Assembly: GCA_037039925.1 (NCBI GenBank)
Contig: JAXRKP010001863.1
Coordinates: 22,489 to 86,488 of the forward strand
Source: Doris montereyensis
Taxonomy: Eukaryota > Mollusca > Gastropoda > Nudibranchia > Dorididae
Direction: 5' to 3'
DNA: 64,000 bases
The notes below the pieces were generated by a model. The model was not told where the DNA came from. It saw nothing but the letters and a program-made list of their open reading frames with translations, and made no database searches. Position 1 is the first letter of the stretch; every line of letters starts with the position of its first letter. A program made the position numbers and the translations under genes. Of this stretch, positions 51,390 through 64,000 are shown piece after piece.

Positions 51390-52770
51390 GGTACGGGGAT
51401 TAAGCGGTCCCGCCCTCAACAAGTCTCATGCTGCCTTGCAAGCGAGTCTTAGTTGACCAAAGGATAAGAGAGCTAACCCTGATATAAAATAATAACCTGC
51501 TGCCTTGCGGACTGGCTTTGAGCAACCAAAGACTAAGGAAGTTAACCCTGACAGAAAATAACAAAGGCCTGATAGGGGGTCTCAAGGTGGCAGCCCCACC
51601 ATCTACCTTGGGTACAGTGGGCCAATCCTCTGCTTATCTAAAACCAACCTGATTCAAAGAAATACATATAATGATGATATACCAAGCTTGAACTTTCGAA
51701 GACGATTCTGGAAAAGAACACGGACTGTGATTTTTGGAACATGGAATGTTAGGGCAAAAAATGAAAAGAGTTAGAATTAGTTGAAGAAATAGAAAAAAAT
51801 CAAAGTAGACATTTTGGCTCTTACAGAAACATAGAAAAAGGGACAAGGAATAAAAAATATAGGACCAAATCATATTTTAATCTTCTCAGGAGTAGATGTC
51901 AAAGATAGAGCTAAAGCAGGAGTAGGCCTCCTAATGCGTAAAAGGCAAGAAAAGTTACTAAAAAGTTGGAAATTTATAAGCCCACGGCTATTATAGGTAA
52001 ATATTAAACCAAAAGGAAGAGAAATTAAATGATTAATAACTTATGGACCAAACGAAGATGCCACCAAAGAAGAAAAAGATATCTTCGAAAACGATTTACA
52101 AATAGCTGCAGAGAATCTCAAACCCAAACAGGAACTAATAGTTTTTATGAGATTTAAACGCTAGAGTAGGCAACAATGTAGAAACATCAGGAGGAGTAAT
52201 AGGTAAAGAAGGAGAGACAACAACTTTTCATAATGGAGAGAGACTAATAGATTTTTACTTAACGAATAACAATGAAAATAACTAACACATTTTTTCCTCA
52301 TAAAGATATCCACAAATACACAAGAGTAAATGAAGACAGATGTGAAAAGTCAATCATAGACACTAGTAAATAGCTCCCTATTTTTACATTACAATGGATG
52401 CAATAATAAACAGAGGAGCTGAAATACTTAGTGATCATCACCTATTGATAGCCAAAATGAGATTATTAACTGAAGAAATCAAACAGAAAAGGAAAGAAAA
52501 GAAAACAACTAAACTCAAAATAGAAGATCTAAATAAACCAATAGTAAAACAAATATAACAATCCATGATACAAAAAGTTATCAGTGAAAGACAGATGAAT
52601 CTGAAGGATAGCATAATAGAAGAAAAGTGACAAATGTATAAAGAAACACTCATCAGTTGTACTGAAGAGGTCTGTGGTAGGAAACAAATTAAAGGCGATA
52701 TGAAAGGAACAGCATGCGAATGTCAAGACAAAGACTGCAGAGAGAGAAAATACACAATATAAAGACTTTT
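51390..52770 (+). pseudogene. LINE copy 1: 5' UTR monomers plus broken endonuclease ORF
   Basis: Two units of about 67 bp (CTGCTGCCTTGCAAGCGAG and a second unit at 51,499) form a monomeric 5' UTR that continues to about 51,700. From 51,730 the conceptual translation carries the signature of a non-LTR retrotransposon apurinic endonuclease. The visible motifs are FGTWNVR, DILALTET (catalytic Glu in TET), AGVGLLM, DLNARVGN and the terminal SDHHLLIAKM (catalytic Asp-His) near 52,430-52,460. Several stop codons and frameshifts break it, for example the stop after NEKS and others in the middle. The linker that normally leads to the reverse transcriptase is present up to about 52,765, but no reverse transcriptase follows. 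Non-functional; clade not determined. Confidence 0.85.
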
Positions 52771-52944
52771 TGTTAAGATTTAGATATCTAGTTACAGTAG
52801 CTGTTTCATACATTGTTTTCCTGTAGCATTACCTATAGGCCTAATTGATAATTTTTGTTTTTAAACTTTCATGGTCAATGCCCTCTCATGTCATATCCTA
52901 AAAGCAAGAGCTTGTTACATTGGAAAAAAAAGATCCGGGCAGTG

Positions 52945-53440
52945 GACAGGTAGGCACCTGTACGGGGAGTATATTATCCACGAGTCTCCTGCTGCCTTGC
53001 AGGCAGGTCTTGGCTGACCAACGGCTGAGGGAGTTAAGCCTGAAAGAAAACAACCTGCTGCCTTGCAGGCCGGTCTTGACTGACCAAAGGCTAAGGGAAT
53101 TAACCCTGACAGAAAATAACAACATACTGCCCTTCAGGCTGGTCTTGAATGACTAAAGGCTAAGGGAGTTAACCTGACAGAAAATAACAAGGCTTGGTAG
53201 GGGGCCACAAGGTGGCAGCCCCACCATCTACCTAGGGTACAGTGGGCTAATCCCCTGCTTATCCAAAAACAAACAGATTCAGAGAAGAAATTAATATTAT
53301 ATAACCGGCTTGATCTTTCGAAGACGAACTTGGAAACGAATACGGACTGTGATTTTTGGAACATGGACGTTAGGGCAATAAATGGAAAAGAGTTAGAATT
53401 AGTTGAAGAAATAGAAAATGTAGGACAGAATCATATTTTA
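52945..53440 (+). mobile_element. LINE copy 2: 5'-end fragment of the same family
   Basis: Three 66-69-bp monomers start at about 52,988, 53,054 and 53,123 with CCTGCTGCCTTGCAGGC-like words. The same downstream UTR as copy 1 follows, then only the first 30 codons or so of the endonuclease frame (GGAACATGG at about 53,356, with a one-base deletion). Homology to copy 1 ends near 53,430. This copy therefore also has a 5' end and lacks a 3' end. Confidence 0.82.
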
Positions 53441-53758
53441 AAGAGGTGAAGTGCAAGAGACGAGAAGAAGGCCTTTCCTATGAAGGAAGGAAACATTCAG
53501 CAGGAAATGCAGTTTCAGAAAGTTGAAAAGGAAGTAAGGAAATTAGGAGAGCGATGCTCTTGTAAGGTGACGTCCAACACAATCTTAAGAAAAACTCAGA
53601 TACTCTTTCGTTGGAGAATATGGGGAAAACTTATCTGTCGTCCATTTAAGAATTTTGCAGTCTTTTTTGATTTAATATTATTGTTGTTGTTTTGTCTTCA
53701 AAATGCGAAAAAATGTGAAAACAAATTAATTATTTATTAAGATAAGAAATATCAATAT
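53441..53758. other. Unique DNA, no supported gene
   Basis: An open frame of 86 codons at 53,480-53,740 has no recognised domain, and its 3' half is AT-rich and hydrophobic by composition. It is not called. Confidence 0.5.
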
Positions 53759-54245
53759 AAAATTTGTCCGTCATAGAATTATTATTTTAAAAGATAAAAA
53801 GGTACCAATATCAAATTTGTCCGTCATAGAATTATTATTTTAAAAGATAAAAAGGTACCAATATCAAATTTGTCCGTCATAGATTTATTATTTTAAAAGA
53901 TAAAAAATACCAATATCAAATTTGTCCGTCATAGAACTATTATTTTAAAAGATAAAAAGATACCAATATCAAATTTGTCCGTCATAGAACTATTATTTTA
54001 AAAGATAAAAAATACCAATATCAAATTTGTCCGTCATAGAACTATTATTTTAAAAGATAAAAATGACCAATATCCAATTTGTCCGTCATAGAACTATTAT
54101 TTTAAAAGATAAAAAATACCAATATCAAATTTGTCCGTCATAGAACTATTATTTTAAAAGATAAGAAATACCAATATCAAATTTGTCCGTCAATAGATTT
54201 ATTATTTTAAAAGATAAGAAATACCAATATCAGATTTGCCCGTCG
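53759..54245 (+). repeat. 53-bp minisatellite
   Basis: About nine tandem copies of a 53-bp unit containing AATTTGTCCGTCATAGA and ATTATTTTAAAAGATAAAAA. Copies start at 53,761, 53,814 and so on. Differences are few, so the array is young or homogenised. Degenerate partial copies continue to about 54,370. Confidence 0.93.
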
Positions 54246-54487
54246 TAAATGAATTATTTTTAACGAAAATATCAAATTTGTTTTATATTTTTATATATTT
54301 TTATTATTTTTTTACCACTTTTATTTTATCATCAAGTTTGTCCGTTTTAAACTGAATTATTTTTAAAAGACAAATCAACTGTTCATAATGAAAAGACGAA
54401 ATCACTTTTGTACGTATATCTGTTAATAAAGACAGGGCTTAATATAATGACATGTTCGTAATGAATACGAAAAAAAAAAAATATATG

Positions 54488-54871
<384 letters not shown>

Positions 54872-54913
54872 TGAAAAATATATAGGTAGATAAACATTTC
54901 TCTGTCTGTCTGT

Positions 54914-55212
<299 letters not shown>

Positions 55213-55360
55213 ACGAGGGTGAACTCGGTGGTACAGAGGCAAAGTGTCGGTCTCAAACCAAACGATCAGTGGTTCAAACCCCGGCAGGCTGAATTTTTTC
55301 TCCAAACTCAGTCTCCTAGAAGACGAATGATATAAAGGAAGTCCTGTGTGTAGATGACAA
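55213..55360 (+). mobile_element. SINE-A-like head, 3'-truncated
   Basis: A tRNA-like head with A-box-like GGTGGTACAGAGG (55,227-55,239) and B-box GGTTCAAACC (55,271-55,280) is followed by SINE-A-type body words (GAAGTCCTGTGTGTAGATG). The SINE 3' end is missing, and the sequence passes straight into LINE coding sequence near 55,365. Confidence 0.72.
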
Positions 55361-55366
55361 CATGTT

Positions 55367-56128
55367 GTGTATATAAACAATGAAAAAGTTGAACAAATTT
55401 CAAAGTATAAATATTTAGGTGTAATAAGGAATAACAATCTTAGCTGGCAAAATCATGCTTCAAATGTTTATAAGAAAATTAACAAGAGAAAGTTCTTCCT
55501 TCGTAAGTTGAAAGCTTTTGAGATCGACAATACTTTGTTATATCTGTTTCATAGTGCAACGAACGAAAGTGTAATTGCCTTCCGCATTACGGGCTGGGGT
55601 GGGAATGTGAGACTGCAGGAGAAAGAATGTTTGAATAGTATTATTAAAAAAGCAGATAAACTATCCAAATGTACTTTTCCACACTGTAATGAAATTTATA
55701 TATCTTACTGGTTAAGGAAAAATGAAGCCATTGTTACAGATCAAAAGCACCCATTAACACCTCAAATCAAAACGTCCAAACGCTTCAAAAGACCCATTTA
55801 TGTTTATATATATTATCTTTATATATCTATCTATTTGTATCTAGGTATACGCTATGTATGTATGTATTTGTCTATGCAAGTATCCAACTCATTTCCCCTC
55901 AAAAATTGACTTAGACGATTGTGGAATGACATTGACGATGTGAACTTTTTCAACGACATGAAGCGCAAAGAGTTTATGTCCACAATGGGTAGATGCACTA
56001 TAAAAATGTTATTTAAAATTATTTCTGTTATCTATAATAAGACTAATGATAATAATACATGTAATAATAAAAACAATAATAATAAAAAGAATAGATCTGC
56101 TGCATTGTTAATATCACTTAGAAGATGA
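55367..56128 (+). pseudogene. L2/CR1-like LINE reverse transcriptase, C-terminal fragment
   Basis: One frame reads motifs typical of the region after the catalytic palm in L2/CR1-type reverse transcriptases: SKYKYLGVI, FLRKLKAF, a GWGGNV block, LNSIIKKADKL and KHPLTPQ. There is no initiator and no YADD box, so only the C-terminal part is present, as expected for a 5'-truncated LINE. AT-rich expansion disturbs the frame after about residue 140, and a stop occurs at 55,907-55,909. The same frame then continues to 56,128, ending in Asn/Lys-rich sequence from AAT repeats. Confidence 0.78.
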
Positions 56129-56390
56129 AATAATTATAGATCTAATGCAGTGTTGTCATACTAAACAGCCCCCCCCCCTAATTAATGGTCACTTACACTA
56201 ATCAAATTTTCAAAGATAAATTCAACAATTACATTGAAAGAACACTAAGTATGACTAGGCCTATATTTAAATTTAGTTTTGTTGCTAGAATTAGAATCAT
56301 CAATCAATTCCATTGGCTGCCTCAGATTCAAGAATTTCAATAGTCTTAGATTTCATGATTTCGGATTTAAGTTTTGTTGATTTAAAAGTT
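56129..56390. other. AT-rich DNA between LINE fragment and right direct repeat
   Basis: Contains a poly-C run at 56,170-56,178 and no coding signal. It may be LINE 3' UTR or host DNA. Confidence 0.5.
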
Positions 56391-56501
56391 ACGCATACCA
56401 GTCTTCCCTCCTTTTCGAAAGTACATTATATGTAATTTATTGTTCCCCCGCCTCTCCCAACACCTTACAGCAACGAGTTGCCAGTTTGTCTACTATTGTT
56501 A
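56391..56501 (+). repeat. Direct repeat, right copy (about 110 bp)
   Basis: ACGCATACCAGTCTTCCCTC onward matches 55,095-55,212. It ends about 240 bp before the nanos TATA box, so it lies in the probable upstream regulatory DNA of the gene. Confidence 0.85.
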
Positions 56502-56621
56502 TATAGTCCACCGTGGCTACTCATGTCATTGATTCAATGGGCGACAATTTCACTTCCAAGTCTGTAACGAGACGTAATGAGGCACATGGTGACGGACACA
56601 CAAATTTGGAGGTGTGGTTGT

Positions 56622-56629
56622 GGGCGGAG
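56622..56629 (+). promoter_or_regulatory. GC box upstream of the nanos-like gene
   Basis: GGGCGGAG in otherwise AT-rich DNA, about 120 bp before the TATA box. It resembles an Sp/KLF-family binding site. Occupancy is inference. Confidence 0.4.
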
Positions 56630-56705
56630 TCAAGACACAATCACCGTTGAAACCACTGACCACTGACCACTAGCCCGACCCCCTTTGAGGACAGAGGCAT
56701 TGTTG

Positions 56706-56710
56706 ATTGG
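56706..56710 (-). promoter_or_regulatory. Inverted CCAAT box
   Basis: ATTGG on the plus strand (CCAAT on the minus strand), 35 bp upstream of the TATA box and roughly 65 bp before the expected start of transcription, a usual place for NF-Y sites. Confidence 0.45.
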
Positions 56711-56740
56711 TGATAGCCTTATTACAATTACTCACTCACC

Positions 56741-56748
56741 TATAAAAG
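56741..56748 (+). promoter_or_regulatory. TATA box of the nanos-like gene
   Basis: TATAAAAG. A start near 56,772 (TTTCATTTT) would be 31 bp downstream, and TTTCAGTTT near 56,778 is an alternative initiator. The 5' UTR would then be about 85-90 nt, free of introns, ending at ACCATGG at 56,858-56,864. Confidence 0.65.
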
Positions 56749-56860
56749 CAGATGTAGATCTAGTTAATTTCATTTTCAGTTTCTGAGATCCAGAGCTTGA
56801 AAGTGGTCAAATTTGTTCAATCAGAAGAGTTTACATTTCGGTGCATATATTTCTATTACC

Positions 56861-60275
<3,415 letters not shown>

Positions 60276-60345
60276 GTTAGCGTTACTGGTATGTGTTGCT
60301 CTATTTATTCTCTTATCAGACTATGAATGATGGATAAGTTGCCAT

Positions 60346-60351
60346 ATTAAA
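60346..60351 (+). terminator. Candidate polyadenylation signal, proximal
   Basis: ATTAAA 71 bp after the nanos stop codon. A usable but weaker variant. If used, the 3' UTR excludes the foldback downstream. Confidence 0.35.
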
Positions 60352-60383
60352 TATTCTTAGTAGCAAAGTGAGACACAAGTTTA

Positions 60384-60548
60384 CATTGAAATGAAAAATA
60401 CGAAGGAGCCACAGTGGAGCAAAGTCAAAGGCGAAATATGACAATAAGTGACAACTCCACAATAAAGACAGAACAAATTTTTGATTTTTGTTCTGTCCTT
60501 ATTAGTGGAGTTGTCACTTATTGTCATATTTCGCCATTGAAATGAAAA
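60384..60548 (+). repeat. Foldback with 48-bp arms in the nanos 3' flank
   Basis: The left arm 60,430-60,477 (GGCGAAATATGACAATAAG...) is the reverse complement of 60,487-60,535, with one mismatch and one extra base and a loop of about 10 bp. The element is bracketed by the 14-bp direct repeat CATTGAAATGAAAA at 60,384-60,397 and 60,535-60,548. It could be a small foldback transposon or a replication template-switch product. If transcribed it would form a long double-stranded stem. Confidence 0.88.
60461..60466 (+). terminator. Candidate polyadenylation signal, distal
   Basis: AATAAA inside the left arm of the foldback, followed by T-rich and GT-containing sequence (TTTTTGATTTTTGTTCTG). A further AATAAA lies at 60,737-60,742. 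Which is used cannot be told from DNA. Confidence 0.4.
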
Positions 60549-61720
60549 GTAGTTTGTTTGTTTTTTTAATGAGAAGCGGGCGACATCTATGCTATGAAGT
60601 GTCAATGACAATGCAGGAAATTGTCCAGTTAGTCACTTTTTGTGTGTGTGGTTGTAGTTGCATTGTATTTAATATTTTATTATTGATTTTGTTTTCAATC
60701 AAGCGTTTTGTATGAACAAATTAACATTACAATACTAATAAATAGTGCATCACTTTGCAATGTTTATTTTCTTATCATTTCAAATATAAGGAAATTAATT
60801 CTTGTCAAGAGACATTTTCAACAATGATTGTTATATTGGTTATTGTTAGATTAAAGGTCTTGCTATTGATCGCTTTTGCTTGTTATTCTTCAAAATTAAA
60901 AAGCAAAATGAATCAAGTAAGTAATTATAGTTTTAAGGTAACGTAATAAGAATTTTGAAAAGCGAAAAGAAAGAAAGGATTTAAAACGCATCCTGCCTGA
61001 AAGACATTTTATTACGTGTTTCTCTAACAGTTCCTCGATTTCTTTTAGTTTCAGGGCTGGAACTGTTACACAGTAGCCTGCACCAGGACTTTCAGGACTT
61101 ACCGTAATCAAGGCTGCTCATGAAATAAGGATTTTAATTGACATAGGTTTTCAAATTTAGACTTATATACATTCCATTTTGATTCGTGTCTTGTTGGTTC
61201 TTTAAAAATGTGCCCACATTCATTGTAACATATATTGACTATCCCTTTTAGTCTCGTATGTTTTGAATGTCAAATTAATTGTTGGATAAATGTAAACTTT
61301 TTTTTATCTTCTCACTTTCAAAAATGGCATAATAGGAACAGAAGACGTAAAAGAGTATGTGTGTGTGCCTTAATACAGCTGTCAGTGCTGATATCCTGTT
61401 CTATTTCGTTCGATTTTGTAAGAATTATGAAATCCATAAAGTATATCGTTGCTATCATGACATGTAAAAAAATATATCACTCATTATCCTATTTCCCCTC
61501 TCTCACTTACTCTCTCTACAATCTATCTATTTATTGTCCTGTCTATCTATTTCTCCCCTTGTCTCGCACACTCTCTCCCCTCGCCTTCTCTCGCTCACTA
61601 TCTCCCCTGCCTTTGTCTCATTCTCTCTTTGCTCACCAATTAGCCAATCTCTTCTTTTTTTGTTTGTTTATGACGAATAAAATCTGTAAGTTTTTTGTAT
61701 GTATTGAAATGTATAAATAT
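60549..61720. other. AT-rich intergenic DNA, no gene seen
   Basis: Contains a pyrimidine-rich stretch at about 61,495-61,630. Open frames here are short and lack domains, including one of 204 codons at 61,235-61,849 that is compositionally biased. Confidence 0.55.
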
Positions 61721-62180
61721 ACAGTCTTACCTGCTAAAACGGAAACCTGTCTACCACGGAATGTCCCCGATCCCCTCTTAATAAATTGCTATATTTTCTA
61801 CCTATCTAATGCGGAAATAGAAAGTAAATTGCTTCGTTACGGCAGTTAAACTTGTCTAAAATGGAACAATGCCTTTCGTCGAAAATATAAAGACTCTCGC
61901 TCACACACGCATATATAATCTACATACAATGTAAAGAAAAATGTTGCTGAGTATTTCTTGTTCCTTATTCTATTATGATGTGATAAATTTACGCGTCCAT
62001 AAAATTATCACCATAGCAAACTACACAAACAAGAAAAGAAAAAGAAAGAAAAATCCTGAGAAAATGTGTCCGATGATCGAGACAAAAAGAGGACGCAACT
62101 GCATTTTATCGTCCGCGCTTTGCTTCAGATCTAGACCGGACTGTTGTCTAAAACAGAAACCTTAGCTGGGTTGTTCAGCT
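61721..62180. mobile_element. Possible DNA-transposon subterminal remnant
   Basis: Repeated words CTAAAACGGAAACCTGTC, CTACCACGGAATG, GTCTAAAATGGAAC and GTCTAAAACAGAAACC resemble the repeated subterminal words of some pogo/Tigger-like elements. No transposase and no matching inverted terminus were found, so the call is weak. Confidence 0.25.
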
Positions 62181-62240
62181 TACATCCTCTCAACATTACT
62201 AGTCATTGCTTTACTGTCATGCTAACCATGGTGCTGTAAT

Positions 62241-62738
62241 CATTCAATTGGCCAACTAAAGTAAGTTCATTGCCATTTTAATCATTCAATTGGCCAACTA
62301 AATGCAAGTTCATTGCTGTTGTAAAACAAAAAGGTGCTATTTTTCTGAGTTAATTGGCTATACTAATGTAAATTCATTGCTGTTGTAAAATTAGAAAATG
62401 TGCTTATTTTCGATTCAATTGTCCAACTAAACTAAATTCATTGCTGCTGTAAAATAAAAAAAGTGCTATTTTTTGTTCAATTGGCCAACTAATGTAAAAT
62501 CACTGCTTAGGTAAATTAGAAAAGTGCTATTTTCTCCTTCAATTGTCCAACTAAACTAAATTCATTGCTGCTGTAAAAAAAAGGTGCTATTTTCTCTGAT
62601 TCAATTGTCAATTCATTGCTGCTGTAAAAAAACAATGGTGCTATTTTTTGATTCAATTGGCCAATTCATTGCTGCTGTAAAACAAAACAAAATAATTGTT
62701 TCATCCAATTACCCAACTCGACTACATTCATTGCATGT
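62241..62738 (+). repeat. Degenerate minisatellite (about 42 and 65 bp units)
   Basis: About eight copies containing CAATTGGCCAACTAAA and TTCATTGCTGCTGTAAAA, with AAAGGTGCTATTTTTC in the longer units. Length varies between copies, so it is older than the 53-bp array. Confidence 0.88.
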
Positions 62739-63810
62739 TAAAGTTTACTTTTGATCGCAACATGACGCCAAAATATAACATCAGATGTATTTACTTTATG
62801 CATATGCACCATGTCAATAATGTTTACTACATTCCAAAACAGTTTTGAAATGGCGGACGTTGTGTGTTTATGACGTGGCTTGATTGATTAGATAGTCAAT
62901 GGAAGATTTTCCACAATGGTTAAATGCTCGTCATGTGATGTTGTTTGACCGATTGTACAAAACTATAATAGTAATAGTACTTGATCTAGCAATACTTTCC
63001 TTGTTGAAAGTTAATGAAAGTTTATTCCCAATCAAAATTAAAATACTCCAAATATTCTATAGTGTTTAGTAATAGCCTATTCAAGTGTATTTATTTAAAT
63101 CAAATTGTAATTTTACTACTAATTGATTGAAGAATGTTTTTTTTTGTAAAGGAAACATTTTAATTGGGGGTAAATGAATTCTTATTTCATTCTGATGTTA
63201 AGATATGCAAAACAAGATTTTTTAGTAATAAATATAATTTTACACGTTAATAATATAATAATTAATACTTAGATATAAAAATAATAATGAGACACATTTT
63301 GATGTGCACTCAAGAACAAACCACTTTTACCATCACTATCTTGTCTGTCAAAGACAAGGTGATGATGTTCATCACAATCACAATGAGAATGAAAGACATG
63401 CATAAATTTGAATTACATCTTTAAAGCTAAAAAAAAACAATATTAGGTTGATTCATCGCATTGTAATAACATGTATTCATATGTTTTATTTGTATCTAAT
63501 GCTGTAATAAAAATGTGAAAATTTCAACAAAGTGTTTGTCATATTTTGTCCTTGCTAAAGTATTTTGCACATTATTGAAATTATAGTGTGCGACATAGCA
63601 TTTTTGTTGTGTATCAGTAGTGTGTTGTCTGGTTTTACAGTTTTCCTGGCTTTTTTTTATGTTGTTTAGTACAAATTTCTCTATTTTCTTATTCTTTCCT
63701 TTCTTCTCTCCCGTCCCTCCCTATTCATTTTACTTTTAATTTCTTCTGCTTTTTAAACGGAAGGGTAATTGAAATAAAGTTCATCAGGGTCACAGTACTT
63801 TAAACATAAA
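62739..63810. other. AT-rich intergenic DNA, no gene seen
   Basis: Very AT-rich sequence with AAT-type simple runs (63,230-63,290) and T-rich runs. No coding, RNA or repeat family could be supported. Confidence 0.55.
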
Positions 63811-64000
63811 AAAGATGAAGATGGATTTATAGTCAACTGTATCCCTGCACAATAGCAGGCACATTTATTCCTGGCAAGCCACTTCATTAAAATGAAAGGC
63901 CTTCTCAACTCCAGGGACAAGCCTGGTATGATTTTTCTCTGCCTTTAGCTGGGTACTCATTCATACCTGAGTTAAGTACTTCTTTCAGTCTCTGTCGCTG
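63811..64000 (-). mobile_element. SINE-B-related copy, minus strand, cut by window end
   Basis: Read on the minus strand it ends GTGCCTGCTATTGTGCAGG, GATACAGTTGACTATAAATC, CATCTTCATC, matching the 3' end of SINE-B (GATACGGACTATAAATCCAT at 47,164-47,183). The 5' part lies beyond the window. Confidence 0.65.

Noticed and set aside
52438..52813. Minus-strand open frames over LINE copy 1
   Set aside because: Shadow frames of the degenerate endonuclease ORF on the plus strand.
53480..53740. 86-codon open frame
   Set aside because: No domain, poor context and AT-rich 3' half. It lies between LINE debris and a minisatellite.
56813..56860. Upstream extension of the nanos frame
   Set aside because: It would need a TTG start. 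The in-frame ATG at 56,861 has a strong ACCATGG context and is the first ATG of this frame.
61235..61849. 204-codon open frame
   Set aside because: Covers a CT-rich low-complexity stretch with no recognisable domain or splice support.

Overview
This is nuclear DNA of an animal. Spliced exons, tRNA-derived SINEs, LINE remnants, long GA/TC microsatellites and a nanos-type zinc-finger gene rule out a prokaryote. The SINE heads, the L2/CR1-like reverse-transcriptase tail and the AT-rich unique sequence would fit a marine or freshwater invertebrate, perhaps a mollusc, but that assignment is inference. Layout, part 1 (bases 1 to about 47,036): one continuous satellite domain with no credible gene. 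Four unit types fill it. S24 is a 24-bp unit containing GGTAGGTACTACTTCTTTAT. S35 is a 35-bp unit beginning GAGGACGATTGAGGCCGCGT. S20 is an irregular, purine-rich unit of about 20 bp (AAGACCAAAGACAAGAAAAG). S10 is a large family of decamers (CCTATCGCAG, TATCGCTCTT, TTAATCCGTC, CTCAATCGCT, GAACCCCTTT, TTGAACCCCA, CTCCATCGCT). The decamers grade into one another while largely keeping a 10-bp register, and between 4.2 and 12.3 kb they are arranged in recurring ordered cassettes. Arrays switch strand polarity at about 2997, 3692, 13,800, 26,163 and 42,200. The S24-S35-S20 composite recurs at 1-2534, 26,291-29,945 and partly at 33,391-34,775. The S20 block after 1275 reappears inverted and colinear at the right edge of the domain (about 46,300-47,036). 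The very long open frames here (up to 942 codons) follow from the repeat periods and are not genes. Layout, part 2 (47,036-56,500): AT-rich DNA made mostly of transposable-element debris. It holds two SINE families (A and B), two LINE copies that keep the 5' end and lack the 3' end, an L2/CR1-like reverse-transcriptase 3' fragment, a 53-bp minisatellite, and facing (GA)n and (TC)n tracts. A pair of direct repeats of about 115 bp brackets a SINE/LINE insert just upstream of the gene. Layout, part 3 (56,600-60,750): one convincing protein-coding gene, a three-exon nanos homologue of 155 codons. It has a TATA box, an inverted CCAAT box and a GC box upstream, canonical splice sites, both CCHC fingers intact, and a 48-bp-arm foldback in its 3' flank. 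Layout, part 4 (60,750-64,000): AT-rich intergenic DNA with a second minisatellite, a possible DNA-transposon end and a SINE-B copy at the window edge. Nothing in the sequence shows that the satellite and the gene work together. Their proximity (about 20 kb between the satellite edge and the promoter) raises a testable question about chromatin effects on a germline gene.
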